DNA from: Candidatus Anaerostipes avistercoris
GTDB taxonomy: Bacteria; Bacillota; Clostridia; Lachnospirales; Lachnospiraceae
Assembly: GCA_019119895.1 (NCBI GenBank)
Contig: DWWD01000045.1
Coordinates: 1-40,069 of the forward strand
DNA length: 40,069 bases
Direction of reading: 5' to 3'
Of this stretch, positions 1 through 9,207 are shown piece after piece. Numbering within the stretch: the stretch's first letter is position 1; each line of letters begins with the position of its first letter. The translations under genes and the position numbers were made by a program. Under the pieces are notes generated by a model that was not told the origin of the DNA, did no database searches, and worked only from the letters and a program-made list of their open reading frames with translations.

Positions 1-68
1 GGACAAGGATAACTATACTGGAAAAAAGACAAAAAAGAAACCATGAAGTTACAACTGCAACTCCATGA

Positions 69-410
69 TTCTTATACTTTATAATTCTAACTGCAACAAA
101 TATGTTGCAATTATTTTTTCAATTAACCTATTATTTTCATGTGGATTTCGATGAAGAAGATGTTTATTATTACCGCTTTATCACGCATCTGAAATTCTTT
201 GCGAAACGTCTGCTGGATCATAAGTTTTATGAGGAAGATGACAGCGATGATCTCTGGAATATCATCCGGAAAAAGTACCAGGAATCCTTCCGGTGTGTCG
301 GCAGGATTTCAGAGTTCATACAGAAAAAGTATGGACATTCACTGTCGAAAGAAGAACAGATTTATCTGACGATCCATATTGAACGGGTCATCAAGAAAAC
401 CGGCAAATAA
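69..410 (+). pseudogene. licT: licT/bglG antiterminator remnant (second PRD domain only)
   Basis: The reading frame is open from 69, with a possible ATG at 102. It encodes about 100 residues matching the second PTS regulation domain of LicT/BglG transcription antiterminators: the YYRFITHLKFFAKRL block and the C-terminal LTIHIERV block carry the histidines that the PTS phosphorylates. A full LicT is about 280 residues, with an RNA-binding CAT domain and PRD1 ahead of PRD2; both are absent. An in-frame TGA at 66-68 and a terminator-like hairpin across 92-116 close off the upstream side, and the ATG at 102 lies inside that hairpin with no ribosome-binding site. Position directly ahead of bglF is the normal licT position. 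I infer a 5'-truncated pseudogene that can no longer bind RNA. Confidence 0.8.
92..116 (+). terminator. Hairpin plus T-run at the licT truncation point
   Basis: TGCAACA and TGTTGCA form a perfect 7-bp stem around an AATA loop, followed by ATTATTTTTT. It resembles an intrinsic terminator and sits exactly where the licT similarity begins. It therefore probably belongs to the sequence now joined to licT rather than to licT itself. Confidence 0.5.
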
Positions 411-424
411 AAAGCTGTATGCCT

Positions 425-480
425 GGATGGTGACATTAAGTTGGCCAAACCTTCATAGATAAACCAAATTTATTTTTATG
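425..480 (+). promoter_or_regulatory. Degenerate RAT antiterminator-like site ahead of bglF
   Basis: GGATGGTGAC (425-434), an 8-base gap, then GGCCAAACCT (443-452) follow the layout of the ribonucleic antiterminator bound by LicT/SacY (GGATTGTTACTG, loop, CAGGCAAAACCT). A weak TTGG (441-444) / CCAA (464-467) stem and a T-rich stretch follow and could be the paired terminator. The match is imperfect. With licT truncated the element may be a relic. Confidence 0.4.
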
Positions 481-491
481 GAGGAGAAAAA

Positions 492-2426
492 ATGGGAAAA
501 TACGAAAATCTGGCAAAAGAAATTGTCAAAAATGTAGGCGGAAAAGAAAACGTCAGCAGTCTGACCCACTGCATCACGAGACTTCGCTTCAAGTTAAAGG
601 ATGAGAGCAAAGCAAACGATGACGTGATCAAAAACATGGACGGGGTCGTGACTCTGATGAAGAGCGGCGGACAGTACCAGGTCGTCATCGGAAATCATGT
701 GCCGGAAGTGTATGCGGACGTGATGCCGCTGCTTGGACTGGATGAAGATCAGGCGGATCAGGGAGAAGACGCCCCTTCCGGAAACTTGTTTAACCGGGCG
801 ATCGATGTCATTTCGGGAATTTTTCAGCCGATTCTCGGTATCATGGCTGCCTGCGGTATGGTCAAAGGTCTGAACGCGCTGTTTGTTGCCATCGGACTCT
901 ATACCGATACCTGCGGCGGATATCTTGTGTTAAATGCCATCGGCGACGGTCTGTTTAACTTTCTGCCGCTGTTCCTTGGATACACAGCAGCGAAGAAATT
1001 TAACTTAAAACCAATGATCGGTCTTGTGATCGGAGCGATCATGTGTTATCCGACCATTCAGAATTCAGCATTGTCCGCTGGCGGCGATGCTTTGTATACA
1101 TTGTTTTCAGGAACTATGTTTGAGTCACAGGTATATACGACATTTTTCGGAATTCCAATGATCGCCATGGATTATACAGGAACGGTAATCCCGGTTATCT
1201 TCGTCGTATACTTTGCGTCAAAATGCTCAAAGTTTTTCAATAAGATCGTTCCGGATCTGGTGAAATTCTTCTTTGTACCGATGCTGACACTGCTGATCGC
1301 GATTCCGATCGGACTTCTGGTGATCGGACCTGTGGCAACGTTTGGATCTACGATCATTGCAGAAGCCGTTATGGCAGTCCGCAACGCAAGCCCGATGCTG
1401 GCAGGCGCCATCGTGGGACTGACATGGCAGATCCTTGTTATTTTCGGACTTCACTGGGGATTTATCCCGGTATATATCAACAATATTATGACCAACGGAT
1501 ATGACAATGTCATGATGCCGTTCTTTGCATGTACATTTGCGACATCTGCTGTTGTACTGGCTATCTTCTTCAAGACAAAGGACAAACATTTAAAGGAAAT
1601 GGCGCTGCCAAACTTTATTTCCGGCATCTTCGGAGTAACGGAGCCGGCAATTTACGGTATTTTGCTTCCATTAAAGAAGCCGTTCGTCATCAGCTGTATC
1701 GCAGGATGTATCGGCGGCGGATTCTATGGAGCGTTCAACTTCCGCAAATTCATGATGGGCGGAATGGGAATTTTTGAGTTCCCGGCTATGATTGAACCGG
1801 ACGGAAGCATGGGCAACCTGATCGTTGCGGTTGCGGGTGTTGTAATTACAATGATCATTGCATTTATTGCCACTATGATCCTTTATAAAGATGATCCAAA
1901 GAAAAATGCAGAAGTGCAGACAGAAGATACAAAACAGGCTCCGGTGAAAAAAGAAGCCGGCAATCTGCTGAACGCATCTGAAATTGTAAGCCCGATGAAT
2001 GGAAAAGTGCTGAAACTGGAAAATATCCAGGATGACGCATTCGCTTCCGGAGTTCTCGGAAAAGGAGCAGCGATCCTTCCTTCCGAAGGAACTGTGTATG
2101 CACCGGCAGACGGAGAAATTTCAGCCTTATTCCCGACTCTTCATGCAATCGGAATGAAAACAGACGGAGGAGCGGAACTTCTAATCCATATTGGTCTGGA
2201 TACCGTTCAGCTGGAAGGAGAAGGCTTTGAAGCTTTTGTAAAACAGGGAGATCATGTGACGCAGGGACAGGAACTGGTTTCTTTTGATATGGATTTCATC
2301 AAAGAAAAAGGATACTGCCTGGAGACCCCGGTACTGATTACCAATATGGATGATTATCTGGACATTGTGGAGACAGATAAAGAAGAAATCAAAGCCGGAG
2401 AAGTTCTCCTGAACATTGTAAAATAA
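492..2426 (+). CDS. bglF: Beta-glucoside PTS transporter EIIBCA
   Basis: This is a membrane PTS permease that imports and phosphorylates beta-glucosides (arbutin/salicin/cellobiose type). The EIIB domain is at residues 1-90 with the phosphocysteine Cys27 in the THCITRLRF motif. The EIIC membrane domain spans about 100-460, including the GITEPAIYG-like loop (VTEPAIYGILLPLK). The C-terminal EIIA domain (about 485-640) has the two family histidines, the second (His566) in LLIHIGLDTVQLEGEGF. Length (644 aa) is normal for the family and no lesion is seen. GGAGGAG at 480-486 sets the start. It is followed 12 bases later by bglA. It would deliver 6-phospho-beta-glucosides, but both its regulator (licT) and its hydrolase (bglA) are damaged here. 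Confidence 0.95.
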   Translation: MGKYENLAKEIVKNVGGKENVSSLTHCITRLRFKLKDESKANDDVIKNMDGVVTLMKSGGQYQVVIGNHVPEVYADVMPLLGLDEDQADQGEDAPSGNLFNRAIDVISGIFQPILGIMAACGMVKGLNALFVAIGLYTDTCGGYLVLNAIGDGLFNFLPLFLGYTAAKKFNLKPMIGLVIGAIMCYPTIQNSALSAGGDALYTLFSGTMFESQVYTTFFGIPMIAMDYTGTVIPVIFVVYFASKCSKFFNKIVPDLVKFFFVPMLTLLIAIPIGLLVIGPVATFGSTIIAEAVMAVRNASPMLAGAIVGLTWQILVIFGLHWGFIPVYINNIMTNGYDNVMMPFFACTFATSAVVLAIFFKTKDKHLKEMALPNFISGIFGVTEPAIYGILLPLKKPFVISCIAGCIGGGFYGAFNFRKFMMGGMGIFEFPAMIEPDGSMGNLIVAVAGVVITMIIAFIATMILYKDDPKKNAEVQTEDTKQAPVKKEAGNLLNASEIVSPMNGKVLKLENIQDDAFASGVLGKGAAILPSEGTVYAPADGEISALFPTLHAIGMKTDGGAELLIHIGLDTVQLEGEGFEAFVKQGDHVTQGQELVSFDMDFIKEKGYCLETPVLITNMDDYLDIVETDKEEIKAGEVLLNIVK

Positions 2427-3656
<1,230 letters not shown>

Positions 3657-3734
3657 AAAATGGGAAAGAAGGGAGTCGAAGAACGTAAGATAGATTCCGG
3701 AAAGGACAGGCTGGTCACGGTACTGTCATATATC

Positions 3735-3762
3735 ATACAATGTGTCAGATATATAGTATAAT
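3735..3762 (+). promoter_or_regulatory. Putative promoter for the methyltransferase gene
   Basis: TATAAT at 3757-3762 with a weak ATACAA at 3735-3740, spaced 16 bases, lies 58 bases ahead of the methyltransferase start. The surroundings (3657-3820) are very AT-rich and hold no gene. Confidence 0.4.
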
Positions 3763-3820
3763 ATATAGAAGCGGAGAAAAAACTGCATTTTAACAATTCA
3801 CACAAAAAAGGAGAAAAAGT

Positions 3821-4630
3821 ATGACAGTGTTTGAGTTTGACGGCGAAAAATATAAAAAAGTTTCCGGGCATCAGAAAAAATGGGGGAACCATCTGATAGA
3901 AGAACTGAATCTGAAAGGCGGTGAAACTATTCTGGATCTCGGATGCGGAGACGGAGTGCTTACGGCCAGGCTTGCCGGGATGGTGCCGGAAGGAAGAGTG
4001 ACCGGCATTGATGCGTCACAGGGAATGATACGGACTGCCAGGCAAAATGAAAAAGAAAATCTGGAATTTTTGTGTATGGATATCAGCCAGATGGAGTTCC
4101 ATGAAAGTTACGATATAATTTTTTCCAATGCGGCACTTTATTGGATTCCGGATCACAAAAATCTGCTGAAACGCAGCTGGAAAGCACTGAAACCAGGCGG
4201 CATGCTGCTGTGGAATTTTGCCGGAGAAGGGAATTGTAAAAATTTTTTTGAAGCGGTGCGGGCGAAAATAAAAGAAGAAAAATACAAAAAATATTTCCAG
4301 GATTTTCAGTGGCCATGGTATATGCCTGCGGTGTCAGAATATCGGAAATTGACAGAATCCTGTGATTTTACGGAAATAGAAGTATCGGAAGAAAACAGGG
4401 ATACTTATTTTGAAAATGCGGAGGCACTGATCGGTTGGATGGATCAGCCCAGCCTGGTTCCGTTTATGAAGAGACTTCCGGATCGCGAAGGGAAAGAATT
4501 TCGCCAGGAAATGATAGAAAAAATGCTGCGGGAAACGGTACAGCCGGATGGCCGGTATTTGGAAGCTTTTCGGAGGATCCATCTGAGGGCACGAAAAAAG
4601 AGGACGGATGAACCGGCCATTAAAAAATGA
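3821..4630 (+). CDS. Class I SAM-dependent methyltransferase (trans-aconitate methyltransferase-like)
   Basis: A 269-residue soluble protein with the class I methyltransferase fold. Motif I (ILDLGCGDG, residues 37-45) binds S-adenosylmethionine, GIDAS follows as the acidic end of strand 2, and FSNAALYWIPD, with its LKPGGMLLWNF partner, matches the Tam/UbiE-like layout. The N-terminal SGHQKKWGNHLIEELNL segment is typical of trans-aconitate 2-methyltransferase relatives. The true substrate cannot be told from sequence. It starts at ATG 3821 behind AAAGGAG. It stands alone, with its own promoter candidate upstream and a terminator after it, so nothing in the context narrows its role. Confidence 0.85.
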   Translation: MTVFEFDGEKYKKVSGHQKKWGNHLIEELNLKGGETILDLGCGDGVLTARLAGMVPEGRVTGIDASQGMIRTARQNEKENLEFLCMDISQMEFHESYDIIFSNAALYWIPDHKNLLKRSWKALKPGGMLLWNFAGEGNCKNFFEAVRAKIKEEKYKKYFQDFQWPWYMPAVSEYRKLTESCDFTEIEVSEENRDTYFENAEALIGWMDQPSLVPFMKRLPDREGKEFRQEMIEKMLRETVQPDGRYLEAFRRIHLRARKKRTDEPAIKK

Positions 4631-4659
4631 AATGTATATCCTATATGAGATTGTATTTT

Positions 4660-4703
4660 CGGAGAAGCTGCCGGTAATATGCCGGATCTTCTCCGATTTT
4701 TTT
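4660..4703 (+). terminator. Intrinsic terminator after the methyltransferase gene
   Basis: CGGAGAAG (4660-4667) pairs with CTTCTCCG (4688-4695), with an inner CCGG/CCGG stem and a run of seven T. It is a strong rho-independent terminator. Confidence 0.85.
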
Positions 4704-4947
4704 GATTCAATCTAATATTTCGCACATATTAGTTTCCTCCTTTCTTTTACTCAAATGAAGGTTCAAAAAACGCAGATCTTCTGCAAATACAGACAAAACT
4801 TCAGGACAGCGTCCACATGGCGGATGGACTTTGGAATTTTATCTGCTGAACCGCCTTCGTCCGCCTCGTTTTCTTTTTTCTTCGGATCTCTCAGCAGCTG
4901 TTTTCGATAAGAGGCGCCGTCTTAAAGTACAAAAATCAGGAAAACGA
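4704..4947. other. Gene-free stretch with a possible hairpin
   Basis: No coding frame with family resemblance is visible on either strand. GGCGGA (4819-4824) can pair with TCCGCC (4860-4865), followed by a T/C-rich run (TCGTTTTCTTTTTT), which could be a second terminator or the 3' end of a small RNA. Nothing else is recognisable. Confidence 0.35.
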
Positions 4948-4976
4948 TTGACATATCTGTTATAACTGTATATACT
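4948..4976 (+). promoter_or_regulatory. Promoter of the ytrA-like operon
   Basis: TTGACA (4948-4953), 17 bases, TATACT (4971-4976): close to a perfect sigma-A promoter driving the GntR-ABC operon. Confidence 0.85.
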
Positions 4977-4988
4977 GTACATATACAG
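4966..4988. promoter_or_regulatory. Palindromic operator over the -10 box (probable GntR/YtrA autoregulatory site)
   Basis: CTGTATAT (4966-4973), 7 bases, ATATACAG (4981-4988) is a perfect 8-bp inverted repeat covering the -10 element and start-point region. YtrA-type regulators usually repress their own operon, so this is the likely binding site; that assignment is inference. Confidence 0.7.
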
Positions 4989-5023
4989 TAGAAATGAAAT
5001 AAACATTGAAAGGAGGGATTCCT

Positions 5024-5404
5024 CTGAAAATCATTATCAGCAACGCAAAAGGAGAACCGATTTATGAGCAGATATATAAGCAGATGAAAGATATGATCAT
5101 TGCGGGAAAGCTGAAAGAGGGAGATATGCTTCCGTCCATCCGCGGGCTTGCCAAAGATCTCAGAATCAGTGTTATTACAACGAAGAGAGCTTATGATGAA
5201 CTGGAGAAAGATGGATTTATCAATTCCGTTGCGGGAAAAGGATCTTTCGTGGCGGAGAAAAATCTGGAACTGATACGGGAAGAAAATCTAAAGAAAATGG
5301 AAAACTATATGGAGAGAATCTGGGGACTTGCGAAAGTCTGCGGAATGTCAGCAGATGAAGTAACAGAAATGTTTCAGATGATGGGAAAGGATGTGGAAGA
5401 ATGA
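5024..5404 (+). CDS. ytrA: GntR-family regulator, YtrA subfamily, with CTG start
   Basis: A winged-helix repressor of the short YtrA type: an N-terminal DNA-binding domain (PIYEQIYKQMKDMIIAGKLKEGDMLPSIR, then LRISVITTKRAYDELEKDGF), followed only by a short dimerisation helix. Relatives begin MKIIISN, and here that segment starts with CTG at 5024, seven bases after AGGAGGG (5011-5017). The only common start codon in frame upstream, TTG at 5006, lies before the ribosome-binding site, so CTG (or ATT at 5018) is the probable start. Its stop overlaps the ATPase start (ATGA). It probably represses this ABC operon, which in relatives responds to cell-envelope antibiotics; the inducer is unknown here. 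Confidence 0.85.
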   Translation: MKIIISNAKGEPIYEQIYKQMKDMIIAGKLKEGDMLPSIRGLAKDLRISVITTKRAYDELEKDGFINSVAGKGSFVAEKNLELIREENLKKMENYMERIWGLAKVCGMSADEVTEMFQMMGKDVEE

Positions 5405-6258
5405 ATGCGGTAGAAATGCGCCATGTGGAAAAAAATTACGGACAATTTCAGATCAGAGACCTGAATCTCTGCCTTCCGTCAGGGTATATTATGGGACTGA
5501 TCGGAGAGAATGGAGCCGGAAAAAGCACGACGATCAAAATGATTCTGAATCTTATCCGGATGGATCAGGGAGAAATCAGAGTTTTTGGAGAAAAAACCGA
5601 GGATTCTCCGGCAGACAGCAAGGAAGAGATAGGGATCGTTCTGGATGAATCTCAGTTTCCGGAAGGAGTAACGGTGGAGCAGGTCAATAAAATTATGAAA
5701 AGCATTTATAAAAAATGGGACGAAGAAGAGTTCTACCGGCTGACGGATTATTTTTCTCTTCCGAGAAAAAAGAAACGTTTCAAGGAATTTTCCAGAGGAA
5801 TGCAGCGGAAATTGTCAATTGCGGTAGCCATGGCCCATAACGCGAAACTGCTGATACTGGATGAACCGACCAGCGGCCTGGATCCGGTGGTGCGGGATGA
5901 GATTTTAGATCTGTTCAACGATTTTACCAGAGATGAAAACCATTCCATCCTGATTTCATCTCATATTGTGGGAGATTTGGAAAAACTATGTGATTATGTC
6001 GCTTTTATTCAGAAAGGCAGGCTGATCATCTGTGAGGAAAAAGACCAGCTGCTGGAATCTTATGGTATTCTGAAATGCTCTGAGGAAGAACTGGCGGAAC
6101 TGGATGAGCAGGCTGTTGCGGGAGTTCGGGATTACGGATATGGTGTAGAAGCGCTGGTAGAAAAATGCAGACTTCCGGAAGGCTATCAGACGGAAGCTAC
6201 GTCACTGGAAGATATTATCATCTTTTTATCCAAGCGAGAAAGGAGAGGAATGAAATGA
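5401..6258 (+). CDS. ABC transporter ATP-binding protein (YtrB-like)
   Basis: The ATPase subunit of an ABC-2-type exporter. Walker A is GENGAGKST (35-43), the signature is FSRGMQRKLSIA and Walker B is LLILDEPTSGLD with Asp154/Glu155, followed by the H-loop in ILISSHIVGDLEKL. The C-terminal extension (about 215-285) is typical of single-domain exporter ATPases. It overlaps the regulator by four bases upstream and the permease by four bases (ATGA) downstream, indicating translational coupling. Substrate unknown; the YtrA context suggests an antimicrobial or envelope-stress role, which is inference. Confidence 0.92.
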   Translation: MNAVEMRHVEKNYGQFQIRDLNLCLPSGYIMGLIGENGAGKSTTIKMILNLIRMDQGEIRVFGEKTEDSPADSKEEIGIVLDESQFPEGVTVEQVNKIMKSIYKKWDEEEFYRLTDYFSLPRKKKRFKEFSRGMQRKLSIAVAMAHNAKLLILDEPTSGLDPVVRDEILDLFNDFTRDENHSILISSHIVGDLEKLCDYVAFIQKGRLIICEEKDQLLESYGILKCSEEELAELDEQAVAGVRDYGYGVEALVEKCRLPEGYQTEATSLEDIIIFLSKRERRGMK

Positions 6259-6902
6259 AAGGATTGCTGCTGAAAGACTGGTATGAAATACGTTATCAAT
6301 ACCGATGGTTTCTGATTTTGCTGGCGGTGGCAGGTTTTTCATCTGCGACAGGACAGGGAAATGCCACGTTCTGGGGCTGTTATATGATGATTCTGGTTGC
6401 CATGATTCCGTTAAATACCATGGGATATGATGAAAAAAGCGGATGGCAGAAATACAGCCGGTGCTTTCCGGTTTCATCCAAACATCTGGTACTGGAGAAA
6501 TATCTGCTGGGAGTGATTGCCCAGATCGTGGCGGTAGGAGTATATCTGATTTTTTCTGCCATCTTCTATTTTATTCCGGGCGTGGGAACTACCCGGGAAC
6601 AGTTTTTCATGATACTGGCTGCCATGATTACCGTAGGTATTTTCCCTATGGCTCTGATGCTTCCGCTGAATATCCGGTTTGGAATGGAAAAAGCAAGAGT
6701 GTACCTTATTTTCTTTGTAATCGTTGTATCAATCGCAGTGGGAGCAATGCTTTCCGGAGCGGAAGATCTCCCGATACTGAACAATTTTATCGCTGGAATC
6801 AACCTGGATATGCTCATCCGGCTGCTTCCGCTGATTTCTATTGTTCTGCTGGCGGCGACGTATCCGTTATCTGTCTGGTTCTATAATAAGAAAGAATGGT
6901 AG
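6255..6902 (+). CDS. ABC-2 type transporter permease
   Basis: A 215-residue integral membrane protein beginning MKGLLLKDWYEIRYQ, the standard opening of the ABC2_membrane_5 family, with about six hydrophobic segments. The reading frame extends upstream to 6165, but that part overlaps the ATPase gene; ATG 6255 behind AAAGGAGAGG is the start. It completes the regulator-ATPase-permease operon. No clear terminator follows. Confidence 0.88.
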   Translation: MKGLLLKDWYEIRYQYRWFLILLAVAGFSSATGQGNATFWGCYMMILVAMIPLNTMGYDEKSGWQKYSRCFPVSSKHLVLEKYLLGVIAQIVAVGVYLIFSAIFYFIPGVGTTREQFFMILAAMITVGIFPMALMLPLNIRFGMEKARVYLIFFVIVVSIAVGAMLSGAEDLPILNNFIAGINLDMLIRLLPLISIVLLAATYPLSVWFYNKKEW

Positions 6903-6960
6903 CCTAAGCTGACAACACGACAGAAATCATGAGATTAAAACAAATTTATGATCATGAATA

Positions 6961-6989
6961 TTGTTTCCTGAGCCCGGGTCAGTTATAAT
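6961..6989 (+). promoter_or_regulatory. Promoter of scrR with a dyad in the spacer
   Basis: TTGTTT (6961-6966), 17 bases, TATAAT (6984-6989). The spacer contains a near-palindrome, CTGAGCCCGGGTCAG (6968-6982), which could be an operator, though it does not match the two scr operators further down. Confidence 0.6.
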
Positions 6990-7028
6990 AAAAGAGTTAG
7001 CGACAAAGAAAAAGAAGGTGATGGATCA

Positions 7029-8030
7029 ATGACGAAAAAGATGACAATGGCAGATATCGCGGAGTTATCAGGTGTTGGAAAAAGTACGGTTTCCCGTTTT
7101 TTTAACGGTGGTTATGTGAAGCAGGAAACAAGGGATAAGATTCAGAAAATCATTGAGGAATATAATTATAAGCCTAATGCGTTTGCCAGGCTGAAGGCAA
7201 AACAGAGCAATCTGATCGGTGTCGTTGTTCCGACACTGAATTCTAAAATTACAGGCCGGGTGGTTACCAGCATTGACCGTTACTTAAGAGATCAGAATTA
7301 TACGACATTGATCCAGAGTTCTGATCATGATATCGATCAGGAACTGGAAAATATCCAGCGGCTGATCCAGTTGAATGTAGATGGAATTCTGATCAGCTCC
7401 ATCGCCATTACAAAGGATCACAGAGAATTATTTGCGGAGACACAGATACCGATCGTAGTTCTGGCTCAGGAATATGAGGAAGGAATATCGATCATTGATG
7501 ATGATTACAGTGCTGGAAAATATATGGGAGACTATATCGGAAAGACCGGGCACCGGAAAGTCGGATATATCGGCGTTTATGAAACGGACGTGGCGGTAGG
7601 TATCCGCAGAAAACAGGGTGTCATAGACGGACTGAAGGAACATGGGATCGCAGATGTGGTCATCGGCAAAAGTGATTACAGCTTTATCGGCGGGCAGACA
7701 GTGGCCCGGGAAATTCTGGAGAAAAATCCGGATGTGGACGCCATGATCTGTGCCACAGACCGGCTGGCATTCGGAGCCTATAAGATTCTGCAGGAAATGG
7801 GAAAGCGAATTCCGGATGACGTTTCCGTTGTGGGATTCGGCGGATATGATGAAAGCACCCTGCTGAACCCGGAGCTGACCACACTGAAGTTTGATTCTTA
7901 CGGCATGGGATATTTCGGAGCGAAAACGATTTTAAAGATGATTCAGAAGAAACGGGTTTCCAAAAAGCAGGTAGTAGATTATGAGTTTATCGAAGGAAAA
8001 AGTGTAAAAGACCACCGCCTGGATTCATAG
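7029..8030 (+). CDS. scrR: LacI-family repressor, probable sucrose operon regulator ScrR
   Basis: A 333-residue LacI/GalR repressor. The N-terminal helix-turn-helix and hinge (MADIAELSGVGKSTVSRFFNGGYV, then YKPNAFARLKAKQS) are followed by a periplasmic-binding-protein-like core that ends VVGFGGYDESTLLNPELTTLKFD. The sequence resembles ScrR/SacR regulators of Firmicutes. Two identical LacI-type operators flank the scrA promoter 3.2 kb downstream, supporting a role in sucrose control, with fructose or fructose phosphate as the likely effector by analogy. The start is ATG 7029 behind GAAGGTG; the ATG at 7021 is out of frame and stops at once. Other genes lie between it and scrA, so control is by a free repressor rather than co-transcription. 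Confidence 0.85.
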   Translation: MTKKMTMADIAELSGVGKSTVSRFFNGGYVKQETRDKIQKIIEEYNYKPNAFARLKAKQSNLIGVVVPTLNSKITGRVVTSIDRYLRDQNYTTLIQSSDHDIDQELENIQRLIQLNVDGILISSIAITKDHRELFAETQIPIVVLAQEYEEGISIIDDDYSAGKYMGDYIGKTGHRKVGYIGVYETDVAVGIRRKQGVIDGLKEHGIADVVIGKSDYSFIGGQTVAREILEKNPDVDAMICATDRLAFGAYKILQEMGKRIPDDVSVVGFGGYDESTLLNPELTTLKFDSYGMGYFGAKTILKMIQKKRVSKKQVVDYEFIEGKSVKDHRLDS

Positions 8031-8046
8031 AAGAAACAGAAACAAA

Positions 8047-8104
8047 AACTCCCTCTGGAGCAGACGATACGGAACATATGTCTGTGCCGGAGGGAGTTCT
8101 TTTT
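8047..8104 (+). terminator. Intrinsic terminator after scrR
   Basis: AACTCCCTCTGG (8047-8058) pairs with CCGGAGGGAGTT (8087-8098) with one wobble, with an inner CAGAC/GTCTG stem, followed by TTCTTTTT. Confidence 0.85.
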
Positions 8105-8132
8105 GTATCATGGAACAGAGTTATGGTATGAT
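8103..8132 (+). promoter_or_regulatory. Possible promoter of the sbcD-like operon
   Basis: TTGTAT (8103-8108), 18 bases, TATGAT (8127-8132), immediately after the scrR terminator. Moderate match only. Confidence 0.4.
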
Positions 8133-8166
8133 GGTGACAGACAATAAAAGAAAGGAGAAAGATCAG

Positions 8167-9207
8167 ATGAAACTGATCCATATTGCGGATGTACACTGGG
8201 GCGCAGAACCGGAGAGAGACAAGCCCTGGGGAAAAGAACGGGGAAAAGAGATAAAGGAAACATTTCGCAGAGTCCTTCAGCGGGCAAAGGAGCAGGAAAC
8301 GGATCTGCTGCTGATTTCCGGAGATTTTTTTGAGCGGCAGCCGTCGCCTGCCGATATCCGAGAAGTGGATTATCTGCTGAAGCAGCTGGATCACACAAAG
8401 ACTGTCTGGATCGCGGGAAATCATGATTATCTGAGAAAAGGAACAGGGCTGGACGCTTATGAATGGGAATCAGATACGGTATTTTTAAAAGGTCCGGAAT
8501 TGGAAAAGGTAAATTTTCCGGAATTTCATACGACAGTCTATGGATTCAGTTACTGGCAGGATCAGATCAGGGAACCGCTTTATGATACCCTGCATCCGGA
8601 AGAGGGAGATGAAATTACAATTCTCCTGGCCCATGGAGGAGATGAGAAGCATATACCGATCCACCGGGAAACATTAAAATGGTCCGGATTTGATTATATT
8701 GCCCTGGGGCATATCCATAAACCGGAAATCGTATTTGAAGATCTGATGGCTTATGCGGGATCCCTGGAACCGCTGGATCACACGGAAACAGGACCCCATG
8801 GCTTTATGGAAGGTGAAATCAGCGAGGAGAGGCAGATTATTACATTTGTCCCATTTGCGAAGAGAGCATATGTCCGGACAGAAGTCTATGTAACGGAGGA
8901 AATGAGCGGAGAGGAAATTCTGGACCGGATCGGCACGGAAATTTCCTATCGGGGCAGTGAAAATATTCATGAAATTGTGCTGCAGGGAACGATGGCTCCC
9001 CAGATTGAGCTGGATCAGGAAAGAATCCAGGAGAAGTACCGGATTTCCAAAATCAGCGATCAGACAAAAAGCATATGGGAGACCCGGGGACTGTCACAGG
9101 AAGACAATCTTCTGATGCGCCGGGTGGCAGAATTATTGAAAGAAGAACCTAAAGCGCTGGCATACGCCATGGAAGCATTAGAAGCATCGGAGGAAAGAGA
9201 AGTATGA
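8167..9207 (+). CDS. SbcD/YhaO-like metallophosphoesterase (DNA repair exonuclease)
   Basis: A calcineurin-like phosphoesterase of the SbcD/Mre11/YhaO group. The metal-ligand motifs are DVHWGAE (I), GDFFE (II), GNHDYL (III), LAHGGDE (IV) and ALGHIHKPE (V); a C-terminal capping region follows. At 346 residues it is close to the family norm. Mre11-type enzymes process DNA ends with an SMC-like ATPase partner, and that partner is the next gene, overlapping by four bases. The frame opens upstream at 8110, but MKLIHIADVHWG at 8167 behind AAAGGAG is the family start. Confidence 0.88.
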   Translation: MKLIHIADVHWGAEPERDKPWGKERGKEIKETFRRVLQRAKEQETDLLLISGDFFERQPSPADIREVDYLLKQLDHTKTVWIAGNHDYLRKGTGLDAYEWESDTVFLKGPELEKVNFPEFHTTVYGFSYWQDQIREPLYDTLHPEEGDEITILLAHGGDEKHIPIHRETLKWSGFDYIALGHIHKPEIVFEDLMAYAGSLEPLDHTETGPHGFMEGEISEERQIITFVPFAKRAYVRTEVYVTEEMSGEEILDRIGTEISYRGSENIHEIVLQGTMAPQIELDQERIQEKYRISKISDQTKSIWETRGLSQEDNLLMRRVAELLKEEPKALAYAMEALEASEEREV

